From Candidatus Fermentibacterota bacterium (GTDB lineage: Bacteria; Fermentibacterota; Fermentibacteria; Fermentibacterales; Fermentibacteraceae): a DNA stretch of 11,556 bases. Positions 1-6,618 of the stretch are shown piece after piece. Within the stretch, counting starts at the first letter, position 1; every line of letters begins with the position of its first letter. The notes under the pieces were generated by a model. That model made no database searches, had not been told where the DNA came from, and saw nothing but the letters and a program-made list of their open reading frames with translations. The position numbers and the translations under genes are program-made. Where the stretch lies: NCBI GenBank assembly GCA_012523605.1, contig JAAYTY010000037.1:1-11556 (forward strand), in the 5' to 3' direction.

Positions 1-954
1 CAGCCTCCCCTCGAGGTCTTCAGGGACACGATACCCCAGAGCATGGGCTACAGCCTTCTCGACGTCGACGGTGACCGGGTCCACGTCCTGTACAAGTCCT
101 CGGCGGACTGGATGCCGAGGTACGCCCAGTACGACCTGGATGGCAACCAGACGCTCGGGCCGATAGAGTTCGCTGATCCCACCGGGCAGCAGGTCAACAA
201 CCGGTGGAGCCTCTGTTCGGATTACCAGGGCAATGCCTGTGTATTCGAGATGGAGCTGATCGGAACCGGATTCTACCTGATCTTCTACCGGATTGACAGG
301 GCAACGGGGGAGTTGCTGGTCGATGGCAGGATCATCTACAGTCCTCCCTATCAGTCCTCCGTGTTCAATCCGGTTGTCAACCAGGGTCCGTGGGCCGGCA
401 GCCTTCATCTGGTCTGGACGGAGGAGGATGACAACTCCGGAGATTATAGGTTGATTCGCCACGCCATCATCGATCTGGAAGGGGACTTCATCGTCGAGCC
501 CTACACGGCCTACGACTACACGGACGAGGATCCGGAGAACATCTCCTACATGGTAGCCGCATCGAACGAGGCAGGCGACCTTTTCGTAGCCTACAGCGAG
601 GGGGATCCATCCCTGCCAGGATACTGGATACGCCTGGGCTGGCTGGACCACAACTGGCTGGGGGTTGTAGATGACAGCTCATCGACGGCGGGACCACCGC
701 TTCTCCTCAGCTCTTCCTGCAACCCCTTCAGTTCGTCGGTGACGATCGTCTGCGAGGGCGAAATCCTGCCCGGCCAGCTCATGGTGTACGACATCACTGG
801 GCGGCTGATCCGGAGCCTCTCAGACCGTCAGGGCTCGTCATTCAACTGGGATGGGCATGATGGGTCGGGCACTGAAGTACCCGCGGGCACCTACCTGATC
901 CAGGGGGCGGTGGATGGACGGACGTCGTCCATCCGGCTGGTGCATATCGAATAG
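1..954 (+). CDS. Secreted protein with C-terminal FlgD-like/Por-type sorting domain (5' end missing)
   Basis: The reading frame is open from base 1 to a TAG at 952-954, so 317 residues are visible and the N-terminus lies outside the window. The visible body is rich in Tyr, Trp, Asp and Gly and has repeated segments such as LHLVWTEED and DLFVAYSEGD, which resemble blades of a secreted beta-propeller or beta-sandwich protein. The last ~80 residues follow the pattern of FlgD Ig-like/type IX-style sorting domains: NPFSSSVTI, then LMVYDITGRLIRSL, then FNWDGHDGSGTEVPAGTYL, ending in a short strand and HIE. Such tails direct export and surface anchoring in FCB-group and candidate-phylum bacteria. 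The catalytic or binding role of the main body cannot be told. The stop codon falls inside the inverted repeat at 951-1018. The tail assignment is fairly firm; the overall function is unknown. Confidence 0.82.
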   Translation, partial: QPPLEVFRDTIPQSMGYSLLDVDGDRVHVLYKSSADWMPRYAQYDLDGNQTLGPIEFADPTGQQVNNRWSLCSDYQGNACVFEMELIGTGFYLIFYRIDRATGELLVDGRIIYSPPYQSSVFNPVVNQGPWAGSLHLVWTEEDDNSGDYRLIRHAIIDLEGDFIVEPYTAYDYTDEDPENISYMVAASNEAGDLFVAYSEGDPSLPGYWIRLGWLDHNWLGVVDDSSSTAGPPLLLSSSCNPFSSSVTIVCEGEILPGQLMVYDITGRLIRSLSDRQGSSFNWDGHDGSGTEVPAGTYLIQGAVDGRTSSIRLVHIE

Positions 955-1018
955 GGGACAGACTCCTATATTTAGAACAGGGTAATTGATTAGTAAAATA
1001 TAGGAGTCTGTCCCCTAT
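951..1018. repeat. Perfect 23-bp inverted repeat, REP/RAYT-like palindrome
   Basis: Arms at 951-973 and 996-1018 are exact reverse complements over 23 bases, separated by a 22-base AT-rich loop. The arm core reads GGGGACAGACTCC. From memory, this GTCTGTCCCC-type core recurs as a dispersed palindrome near Y1/REP-associated tyrosine transposases (RAYT) in many genomes; this is recollection, not a search. No transposase is present here, so it would be a non-autonomous copy. It lies between convergent genes and contains the stop codon of the upstream gene, so its transcript could also form a strong stem that ends or protects both messages. Confidence 0.8.
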
Positions 1019-1149
1019 GCCTGTGCCGGGCATCTGCCGGAGCATGTCTCGTTGGATGGATCATCGAAGCAGGGGGCGGATTCCTGTGCTCGGTCGCTAT
1101 CGGACCCGGAAACGACCCGCTTCGATCCGACTTGGAGCGACCTGCAGAC

Positions 1150-1530
1150 CTATATGCCCTGCATCATGCTCACATCGTGCATGATGCCGAGGGCGGACCA
1201 TTCCTCGACAGAGAACCTCACGCCGCCGGCTTCTTCGCCATACTTGTTCCTGAGCTGTGTTTCGAGCTCTTTGTTGAGGTCGAAGACCCCGAATCCCCGC
1301 ATGTTCCAGCCCTCGACGAGCCTGCTGTCCGCCGGCCCGAATGCCACGAGCTGGATGTCCTCGTGACGGGGATCCCTCGCGATGCTCGCGAAGATCTCGT
1401 TCACCGGGCCGAAATCCCCTTCAAGGACCTGCAGGAAATGGTCTCTAGTCGCGATGAGGGCCCCGGTGATTCCGCGGTCTCTGTTCTTGTCCGAAGCGAT
1501 GTGTACGTCCTGCTGGAAGACTGAATGCAT
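1150..1530 (-). CDS. BLUF-domain-like protein lacking the N-terminal strand
   Basis: The 126-residue product matches the BLUF (blue-light sensor using FAD) fold from its first helix onward. KNRDRGITGALI corresponds to helix 1/strand 2, HFLQVLEG to strand 3, IARDPRHEDIQLVAFG to helix 2/strand 4, and GWNMRGF to strand 5. The flavin-site residues Asn16, Gln34, Trp75 and Met77 line up with Asn45, Gln63, Trp104 and Met106 of AppA. BLUF domains normally start about 20 residues earlier with a strand bearing the essential tyrosine. Here an in-frame TGA (1545-1543) and TAG lie just upstream, and no frame of the preceding sequence encodes that strand. The AGGA stretch abuts the ATG, which is poor spacing for a ribosome site. 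It is either a decayed gene or a light-blind derivative. Family call good; functionality doubtful. Confidence 0.65.
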   Translation of the reverse strand: MHSVFQQDVHIASDKNRDRGITGALIATRDHFLQVLEGDFGPVNEIFASIARDPRHEDIQLVAFGPADSRLVEGWNMRGFGVFDLNKELETQLRNKYGEEAGGVRFSVEEWSALGIMHDVSMMQGI

Positions 1531-1875
1531 TCCTCCCGGGATTCATCTCTATTCCGGTGACCTGCCCCGTCGGGAGCGCTTCGCGGTTCTCGGAACCTCT
1601 TCGGGAGAGTCTCCCAGCACTGCATTCGTGCTTCTGGAACGACTGGATGCGAGGGTCTGCCTCTGCGGGGGTACCAGAGGCGGATCTCATGGCATATTGT
1701 CCATATGTGCGCAACGATGGCAAAGCGGTGTCATTCGACAGCCGGCCGCCATGCATCGCCGGAAACCGCCGCCACCCGGGGAGGAAGAGATGGGAAGCGG
1801 TGAAAAGTGCTAGGCCCTGCGGTTGCCGGGACTGTGACCGGCCAGGCTCGGACCGACCCGCAGAGAGGTGATGGA
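1531..1875. other. 345-bp non-coding stretch between divergent genes
   Basis: This stretch separates the BLUF-like gene (minus) from the small exported protein (plus). Frames stay open on both strands for long runs, as expected in GC-rich DNA, but none gives a recognisable protein and none encodes the missing BLUF N-terminus. The most AT-rich spot, around 1690-1710 (CATATTGTCCATATG), could hold a promoter for either gene, but I cannot define -35 and -10 boxes. No convincing hairpin or tandem repeat was seen. Confidence 0.4.
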
Positions 1876-2316
1876 ATGACAGGCATACGCTGCGGTTTCG
1901 TGGCGCTCGTTCTCCTGCTGCCGGTCGCGGCACTCGCGATACCCTTTCCAACGGCTCAGGTGCAGTACTCCTGGCCCCTGCGGCTGGGCGGCGAGTTCGG
2001 GCTGAACTTCTATCAGCACTCATGGTACGACCCAGTGGCGGCTCCGTTCGTGAGCGTATCTGCCGGGCGCGATGGTCTGGGTCTGAACGCCGGGATCAAG
2101 GGGACCCTGTCCATGTTCTTCCTGCCGGTGGCTACCGCCGGTATCGGCGCATCGGGCCTCTATCTCTGGGAGGATGAAGACGCAGCCTACGCAGGCGCGA
2201 GAGGCAGTGTGTCATTCTCGGTGCTCTCCGTATTCAGCGGGGCGTACAGGCGGATTTCGGGTGACACCCGTGACGAATGGCTGTTCAGTCTGGGCGCGGG
2301 TGTAGGCTTGCCCTGA
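1876..2316 (+). CDS. Small exported, probably outer-membrane beta-barrel protein
   Basis: The 146-residue product starts with a clear signal peptide: a basic start (MTGIRCG), the hydrophobic stretch FVALVLLLPVAALA, and likely cleavage near residue 21. The ATG at 1876 is preferred over an in-frame upstream start at 1807 because AGAGGTG lies 5-6 bases ahead of it and the signal peptide begins there. The mature part alternates polar and hydrophobic residues with many Gly, Ser and aromatic residues (for example GARGSVSFSVLSVFSGAYRR) and ends in GAGVGLP, consistent with outer-membrane strands. It is short for a full barrel unless 8-stranded. I do not recognise a family, so the function is unknown. 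It stands alone, about 150 bases before the next gene. Confidence 0.65.
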   Translation: MTGIRCGFVALVLLLPVAALAIPFPTAQVQYSWPLRLGGEFGLNFYQHSWYDPVAAPFVSVSAGRDGLGLNAGIKGTLSMFFLPVATAGIGASGLYLWEDEDAAYAGARGSVSFSVLSVFSGAYRRISGDTRDEWLFSLGAGVGLP

Positions 2317-2463
2317 GGGGCGGACAGACCATTCTCCCGCCTGCCGGATTCGACAGAGGCCGCTTTCGGCGGTTGACAGCCAGAGGCTGGAGGCTCAGGC
2401 AGCTCATTCCACGGATCGAAGCCATGCCGGGATCTGGTTGAGCATCTTCAGGGCGGTGACCAG

Positions 2464-3081
2464 ATGAAGAAAGCGATCGCGCTCGTTCCTATAGCGGCTC
2501 TTGCCGTGGAGGCCTTCGGATATCCCTCCGACGGCTCCATGCCCGACCTCTCATACCCTGGATACGGCGGCAGCGAGCCTCCCACCCACATCATGGGGAC
2601 GGGCGAACTGAGCGCCGACCTGCTCGCGGCCTTCTTTATGGACAACAACGCGTCGGCAGACGAGGAGAGGGTCCTCCTGCTTGCGGAGCTCTACATCGAG
2701 GAGTGCGCGGTGGAGGGCGTGAACTCCGACGTCGCCTTCGCTCAGATGTGTCTTGAAACCGGCTTTCTGCGCTTCGGCGGCCTGGTGACCGAGGACATGA
2801 ACAATTTCTGCGGGTTGGGGGCTACCGACCCCGCGCACCCCGGGCTCTGCTTCCCGGACGAGCGCACGGGCATCAGGGCTCACGTTCAGCACCTGAAGGC
2901 ATACGGCTCGACCGAGCCGCTGGCGGGCGAACAGGTGGACCCGCGCTTCGGCTTCGTTTCGCCGCGGGGCAGGTCGCCAACGGTCATGAGCCTCGCCGGC
3001 ACATGGGCTGCCGACAGGCAGTATGGCGAGAAGCTGGCGGAGATGCTCGACAGGATGTTCCTGTACTGCCGGCTGGAATGA
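2464..3081 (+). CDS. Exported glucosaminidase-like cell-wall hydrolase (GH73-related)
   Basis: The 205-residue protein begins with a signal peptide (MKKAIALVPIAALAVEAFG) and a Pro/Gly-rich linker to about residue 45. Residues ~70-200 resemble the mannosyl-glycoprotein endo-beta-N-acetylglucosaminidase fold of family GH73. AQMCLETGFLRFGG carries the expected catalytic glutamate (Glu98, as in the family's ALESG motif). It is followed by NNFCGLGA, then FPDERTGIRAHVQHLKAYG, and near the end TWAADRQYGEKL, which matches the family's closing W-D-YG pattern. Such enzymes cleave the glycan backbone of peptidoglycan, so a periplasmic role in wall turnover or division is likely. No SH3, LysM or other binding module is present. 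The ribosome site is weak (GGGCGGTGA). Its stop faces the helicase gene convergently, 70 bases away. Confidence 0.78.
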   Translation: MKKAIALVPIAALAVEAFGYPSDGSMPDLSYPGYGGSEPPTHIMGTGELSADLLAAFFMDNNASADEERVLLLAELYIEECAVEGVNSDVAFAQMCLETGFLRFGGLVTEDMNNFCGLGATDPAHPGLCFPDERTGIRAHVQHLKAYGSTEPLAGEQVDPRFGFVSPRGRSPTVMSLAGTWAADRQYGEKLAEMLDRMFLYCRLE

Positions 3082-3124
3082 GCCGCTCAAGCGCTCCGGG
3101 GCTTCCGCCGCCGGCCGCATCACC

Positions 3125-3144
3125 CGTCCCCTTTGCCGGGGACG
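3125..3144. terminator. Hairpin between convergent genes
   Basis: CGTCCCC at 3125-3131 pairs with GGGGACG at 3138-3144 across a 6-base loop. It lies 44 bases past the glucosaminidase stop and 7 bases past the helicase stop, a suitable place for a terminator serving both strands. There is no U-tract on either side, so an intrinsic terminator is uncertain. Confidence 0.3.
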
Positions 3145-3151
3145 CCCGAGC

Positions 3152-4468
3152 CTATCTTCTGTGCGGGGGCGAAGGGCGCCGCCGTGAAGCGGTCTGCGTC
3201 CTGCGGGTGCGCACCACATTCCTCCCGAACGGAGCCTGAACCGGCGCACGGAGGCGGAGCGCCTCCTCCCAGTGGAACGGATGTCCGTCGAGAACAGGCA
3301 CAGGAGCCCCCAGGAGGCGGTCTATGGCCCGAAGCTGCTCCAAATCCTCCATACAGCATATCGAGATCGCATCACCGCCCGCTCCCGCCCGGGCGGTGCG
3401 CCCTATGCGGTGCACATACGTCTCCGCCTCCACCGGCAGGTCGTAGTTGATGACATGGGTGATTTCGTCCACGTCCAGCCCGCGGGCCGCGAGGTCCGTG
3501 GCCACCAGGACCCTGATGCCGCCCCTCCGGAATTCCTCCAGCGACTTCGTGCGAACCGACTGGCTCTTGTTTCCGTGGATGGCGGTGGCCTGGATACCGT
3601 GCACCGAGAGCTTCTTCACGAGCTTGTTCGCGGTGTGCTTCATCTGAGTGAAGACCAGGACCTTGGTCACGCCGGGATCGGACAGCAGATGGATCAGCAA
3701 AGCGTCCTTGTTCTTCTTCTCCACGAAGGCCACCTTCTGATCGATCATCTCGACTACGGGCACGCCGGGAGAAACCGCTACTCGAACAGGATCGCGCACG
3801 ATCGAGCGGGCGAGATCCTCCATGCACCGCGGCATCGTGGCCGAAAAGAAGAGGGTCTGCCTGCGGGAAGGCAGGAGGGCGAGCACTCTCCTGACGTCGG
3901 GGATGAAGCCCATGTCCAGCATGCGGTCAACCTCGTCGAGAACCAGATGCTCTACCCGGTCGAGGTGAATGTATCCCTGCTCGACGAGGTCGAGCAGGCG
4001 TCCGGGTGTGGCGGTGAGTATGTCCACTCCCCTGTCCAGGGCGGTCACCTGGCGGGCCTGGTTCACGCCGCCGAAGACGACGGTGTGCCTTATCGCCAAG
4101 TGCCTTCCGTAGGCTCTCAAGCTGTCGTCGATCTGGGCCGCCAGCTCCCGGGTCGGAGCCAGGACGAGAACACGAGGAGCGCCCCTGCCTGAACTGCGGG
4201 GCCTGCCCGAGAGCATCTGCAGGATGGGCAGGGCGAAGGCCGCCGTCTTGCCGGTGCCGGTCTGCGCGGTTCCAAGGATGTCCCTGCCCTCGAGGATCAG
4301 GGGGATGCACTGTTCCTGGATCGGAGTGGGGAGCGCGTATCCCTCCTCGGCCACCGAGCGCCTCAGACCGGGGATGAGGGACTCGAAGACTCCCTTCCCT
4401 CCGTCCTGGCGGGGATGAGGTGCGGATGGCGGTTTGTGAACTTGCGGTGCGTCTGTCTGTACTTTCAT
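3152..4468 (-). CDS. rhlE: DEAD-box RNA helicase, RhlE type (motif II reads DEVD)
   Basis: The 438-residue product is an ATP-dependent RNA helicase with all core motifs in order. These are the Q motif (GYALPTPIQ, Gln51), motif I (AQTGTGKT, 68-75), Ia (PTRELA, 105-110), Ib (TPGR, 154-157), II (DEVD, 178-181), III (SAT, 209-211), V (ATDLAARGLDV) and VI (HRIGRTAR, 353-360). The LDEVDRMLDMGF context and the short basic tail fit the RhlE branch, which acts in ribosome assembly and RNA turnover, often in the cold. Motif II has Val where Ala is usual; the catalytic Asp and Glu are intact. The ATG at 4468 is preferred because AAGGGA lies about 6 bases before it; the frame extends further upstream but encodes low-complexity Arg/Pro-rich sequence unlike the family. 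The gene stands alone and is divergent from the radical SAM gene. Confidence 0.93.
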   Translation of the reverse strand: MKVQTDAPQVHKPPSAPHPRQDGGKGVFESLIPGLRRSVAEEGYALPTPIQEQCIPLILEGRDILGTAQTGTGKTAAFALPILQMLSGRPRSSGRGAPRVLVLAPTRELAAQIDDSLRAYGRHLAIRHTVVFGGVNQARQVTALDRGVDILTATPGRLLDLVEQGYIHLDRVEHLVLDEVDRMLDMGFIPDVRRVLALLPSRRQTLFFSATMPRCMEDLARSIVRDPVRVAVSPGVPVVEMIDQKVAFVEKKNKDALLIHLLSDPGVTKVLVFTQMKHTANKLVKKLSVHGIQATAIHGNKSQSVRTKSLEEFRRGGIRVLVATDLAARGLDVDEITHVINYDLPVEAETYVHRIGRTARAGAGGDAISICCMEDLEQLRAIDRLLGAPVPVLDGHPFHWEEALRLRAPVQAPFGRNVVRTRRTQTASRRRPSPPHRR

Positions 4469-4667
4469 TGATTCCCTTTGTCCGGGCTGTTGTTTCGGAT
4501 CTCTACCCGCCGGACGCGTGGGAAAGAAACGGCCGCGAAGATACGGCATGGTCGCTGTCGGCGCTCGTGCAGCCACGGCACGGGGGCCGCTGAAAGGCAA
4601 TCTCCATTCCGTGCTTGGGACAGGTTTCCATCCGAACAGGCGAGAGAGATCGTCTTAGAAGATTGAA

Positions 4668-4696
4668 CATATAGATGATCGGCATGACGAAAGCAA
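4668..4696 (-). promoter_or_regulatory. Candidate promoter for the helicase gene
   Basis: On the minus strand, TTGCTT (4696-4691) is followed after exactly 17 bases by TATATG (4673-4668). This is a moderate match to sigma-70 boxes and would give a leader of about 190 nt before the helicase ATG. A long leader is common for cold-induced helicase genes, but no cold-box element was identified. Confidence 0.33.
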
Positions 4697-4797
4697 GTCG
4701 AACCTCTTGGGCGTACACCGCGAAGCCTCTTCACGAGCCCCGGTAATGGTTCGGCGCTCGCAAGCGAACCGGTGGCGGATGCAGGCCGGGGGCATCT

Positions 4798-4825
4798 TTA
4801 CCCTCGACATGCGATTCCCTAGAAT
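4798..4825 (+). promoter_or_regulatory. Candidate promoter for the radical SAM gene
   Basis: TTTACC (4798-4803) and TAGAAT (4820-4825) are separated by 16 bases. They match the sigma-70 consensus at four and five of six positions. The predicted start near 4832 lies about 60 bases before the ATG at 4893 and about 125 before the ATG at 4956. Confidence 0.38.
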
Positions 4826-4955
4826 CCCCCCGCCGTGAAGGCCAGCCCGTTCCCTCAGCCGGGGTTCCACGGCCGGGAAGGGCCGGATCGGCATGGGGCG
4901 TACGCCGGCATCTGAGAAGCACTGGTCCCTTGGGAACGGGAGGTCCTCCGCCGGA

Positions 4956-6098
4956 ATGCAGAAGACTATCGAGACCTCGGCGCCCGAGCCGGCGGTCGTG
5001 TGCAGCCGCGTGGAGCTTCAGCTGCTCACGACCCTTCAGTGCAATCTGCGCTGTTCCTACTGCTCCCTGGGCGAGGGAGACGTGCTCGCATCCCAGAGGA
5101 ATGCAACCTACACTCCCGATCAGCTCGCCGCTTTCATCGAAAAACACTTCGGCGACAGGGAAGTCTATATCACTCTCTACGGCGGCGAGCCCACCCTGAA
5201 CACCGAATTCGGGCTGGCGCTGATGCGCCGCTTCCCGCTCCTCAGGTTCAACATGCAGACGAACGGAACGCTCCTCTCGACACTGCCTGACGACTTTCTC
5301 GGCAGGCTGTCGAACATCATGGTCTCCATCGACGGCGGAGAGAAGGTGACCGATGACACCCGCGGCAGGGGGGTGTACAGAAGGGTCATCGAGAACGTGA
5401 CGGCCATCAGGCCGAGGATGCCGGGCACGATTACCGCGCGCATCACCTGGTGGAGCGGAGGCACCTCCTTCGAGGACATCGACGGCCTTACAGGGCATTT
5501 CGACTACGTTTACTTCCAGTTCGCACAGGAGAGATCGGCCTATCCCCCGGGTTCCGTGGACAGCCGCAAGGCGGTCCTGACGAAGCTGATCGAAAGGTTC
5601 TTCGAGGGAGACAGGCTGTACCCGATAGTGCCTGTCATGGGCGCCGTGAGAAACAAGCTGGTCCCCAGCCGTCTGAACGAGCTGTCCGCGGGCATGACCC
5701 AGTGCCGCGTATCTACCAACCTCATCAACGTGATGCCCGACGGCAAGGTGTATCCCTGCCCGGACATGCTGTATGCGGGGGAACTGCTCCAGGGCGACGT
5801 GGTGGAGAACTGGGTGAGGCGCAGCCCCCTCCAGCCCACTCCGGACATTCCCTGCCGGGAATGCGGCGCGTATCACTTCTGCAGTGGCAACTGCATGAAG
5901 AACCTCTATCTCGCCTACGTGAAGAAGAATGACGAGTGGAGGACGAAGGTGACCGAGCCCATCTGCAGTCTGATCCGCTTCATGGGCGAAGAGATAGACA
6001 GGCACGACCCCGCTGCGTGGTACGCCCGCATGCCCCTGGGCGAGCGAAGGAAACTCGTCGAAGAACACGTGTACGAGTTCTGCGAAGTCATGCCGTAG
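4956..6098 (+). CDS. Radical SAM enzyme with SPASM domain, probable peptide/protein-modifying enzyme
   Basis: The 380-residue product has the radical SAM cluster motif CNLRCSYC (Cys29, 33, 36), YGGEP (75-79), QTNGTLL and SIDG, as expected for a SAM-cleaving TIM barrel. The C-terminal half carries a complete SPASM signature: Cys250-x12-Gly-x4-Cys268, then Cys300-x2-Cys303-x5-Cys309-x3-Cys313, and a final Cys337. This should bind two auxiliary [4Fe-4S] clusters, as in sulfatase-maturating enzymes and RiPP maturases. The short N-terminus and LLTTLQCN resemble putative peptide-modifying enzymes of the AF1577 type; this is a family impression only. No sulfatase or obvious precursor peptide is adjacent. 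Start choice is uncertain: ATG 4956 follows GGGAGGT at 11 bases, while ATG 4893 has AAGGG at 10 bases and would add 21 residues of poor coding character. Confidence 0.88.
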   Translation: MQKTIETSAPEPAVVCSRVELQLLTTLQCNLRCSYCSLGEGDVLASQRNATYTPDQLAAFIEKHFGDREVYITLYGGEPTLNTEFGLALMRRFPLLRFNMQTNGTLLSTLPDDFLGRLSNIMVSIDGGEKVTDDTRGRGVYRRVIENVTAIRPRMPGTITARITWWSGGTSFEDIDGLTGHFDYVYFQFAQERSAYPPGSVDSRKAVLTKLIERFFEGDRLYPIVPVMGAVRNKLVPSRLNELSAGMTQCRVSTNLINVMPDGKVYPCPDMLYAGELLQGDVVENWVRRSPLQPTPDIPCRECGAYHFCSGNCMKNLYLAYVKKNDEWRTKVTEPICSLIRFMGEEIDRHDPAAWYARMPLGERRKLVEEHVYEFCEVMP

Positions 6099-6138
6099 GA
6101 CTCGGGGCATCCGGCATTTCGAGAGTGTTGCCCAGGGC

Positions 6139-6171
6139 TTGACTGCGAAGCCATCTACGCTTACCTATACG
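6139..6171 (+). promoter_or_regulatory. Candidate promoter of the zur-znuACB operon
   Basis: TTGACT (6139-6144) matches five of six bases of the -35 consensus. A TATAC stretch at 6166-6170 is the best -10-like sequence, but the spacer is 21 bases, longer than ideal. The -10 area touches the left arm of the palindrome at 6169-6185, so a repressor bound there would block transcription. Confidence 0.35.
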
Positions 6172-6185
6172 CAAATGATTTGCGT
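6169..6185. promoter_or_regulatory. Fur/Zur-family operator palindrome
   Basis: ACGCAAAT and ATTTGCGT are perfect 8-base inverted arms around a single G. This contains the 7-1-7 architecture of Fur-family boxes and shares the central AAT-N-ATT with Bacillus Fur and Zur sites. It sits 16 bases before the ATG of a Fur-family gene whose operon encodes a zinc transporter, so it is most likely the zinc-dependent operator giving autoregulation. Confidence 0.75.
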
Positions 6186-6200
6186 CTGAAGGAACGTACG

Positions 6201-6614
6201 ATGAACCAGGCTGTCGAACTGCTCAGGAGCAGGGGCATGAGAGTGACGCCCCTCCGGAAGTGCCTGCTCGGGCTCTTCCTGGAGAAGAGGGGGCCCTACT
6301 CGGCCGCGGAGGCGCATCACGCACTGGGTTCGTGCGACCTTTCTACAGTGTACAGAGCGCTGGAATCATTCGAACGGAAAGGCCTTCTCGTGGCAAGCAG
6401 AGGCCCGGGAGGAGTCGCCGTATTTTGTATTCAGCCATCAGAACCATTGCAGCACAATCACTTCGAGTGCAGGAAGTGCGGCCGGCTGTTTCACTTCCAC
6501 TGCTCCTCTCCGATCGACTTGCTCATAGAGGAGATAAGCAATGCAAACGGCTTCGAGGTGCGGGATGTGGAACTCCGGCTCACCGGAGAGTGCAGCCGCT
6601 GCAGAGAAGGCTAG
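6201..6614 (+). CDS. zur: Fur-family metalloregulator, probably the zinc uptake repressor Zur
   Basis: The 137-residue product has the two-domain Fur layout. The N-terminal winged helix (about 1-75) includes RVTPLR and the recognition helix DLSTVYRALESFERKGL. The C-terminal dimerisation domain contains HNHFECRKCG, with sensor-type His residues and the first structural CxxC, and ends with a second CxxC (GECSRCREG). Four cysteines indicate a structural zinc site. Zinc specificity is inferred from the downstream ZnuABC genes rather than from the protein alone; a manganese or iron regulator is less likely. The ATG at 6201 follows AAGGA by 7 bases. A TTG at 6180 in the same frame lies inside the operator and is unlikely to be used. 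It is the first gene of the operon, and znuA begins 4 bases after its stop. Confidence 0.87.
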   Translation: MNQAVELLRSRGMRVTPLRKCLLGLFLEKRGPYSAAEAHHALGSCDLSTVYRALESFERKGLLVASRGPGGVAVFCIQPSEPLQHNHFECRKCGRLFHFHCSSPIDLLIEEISNANGFEVRDVELRLTGECSRCREG

Positions 6615-6618
6615 AGGA

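Larger units (their letters stand above)
4469..4955. other. Long intergenic region between divergent helicase and radical SAM genes
   Basis: Nearly 490 bases without a convincing gene. A candidate promoter faces each way (see separate entries). GGTTCG (4749-4754) and CGAACC (4765-4770) can form a short hairpin. Two tiny plus-strand frames, 4684-4746 (20 codons) and 4746-4838 (30 codons), overlap as TAATG but have no ribosome site and no cysteine-rich or leader-like content. The helicase 5' leader would be about 190 nt. No tRNA or recognised riboswitch was seen. Confidence 0.45.

Noticed and set aside
955..1149. Possible short gene between the palindrome and the BLUF-like gene
   Set aside because: Frames here have no ribosome site and no recognisable product. 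The plus-strand frame starting at 1052 runs antisense through the BLUF-like gene.
1445..2023. Minus-strand frame of 192 codons overlapping the BLUF-like gene and the small exported protein
   Set aside because: It overlaps better-supported genes on both sides, is Arg/Ser-rich, and does not supply the missing BLUF N-terminus.
2373..2378. Perfect TTGACA -35 box upstream of the glucosaminidase gene
   Set aside because: No -10-like sequence occurs 15-19 bases downstream, so a sigma-70 promoter cannot be supported from this box alone.
2551..3249. Minus-strand frame of 232 codons opposite the glucosaminidase gene
   Set aside because: It is antisense to a recognisable enzyme with a signal peptide and shows no domain of its own.
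3272..4192. Plus-strand frame of about 300 codons inside the helicase gene
   Set aside because: It is antisense to the helicase core motifs and has composition typical of a shadow frame.
4749..4770. GGTTCG/CGAACC hairpin considered as a tRNA T-arm or riboswitch element
   Set aside because: No acceptor, anticodon or D-arm sequence surrounds it, and no riboswitch core was recognised.
4939..4949. GGAGG-T-CCTCC palindrome at the radical SAM ribosome site, considered as a translational switch
   Set aside because: Full pairing would leave a one-base loop. The realistic stem is only four base pairs, too weak to claim regulation.
4731..6110. Long minus-strand open frame opposite the radical SAM gene
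   Set aside because: It lies almost wholly antisense to a gene with full family motifs. Its product is His/Arg/Pro-rich with no recognisable domain, as expected from a GC-rich shadow frame.
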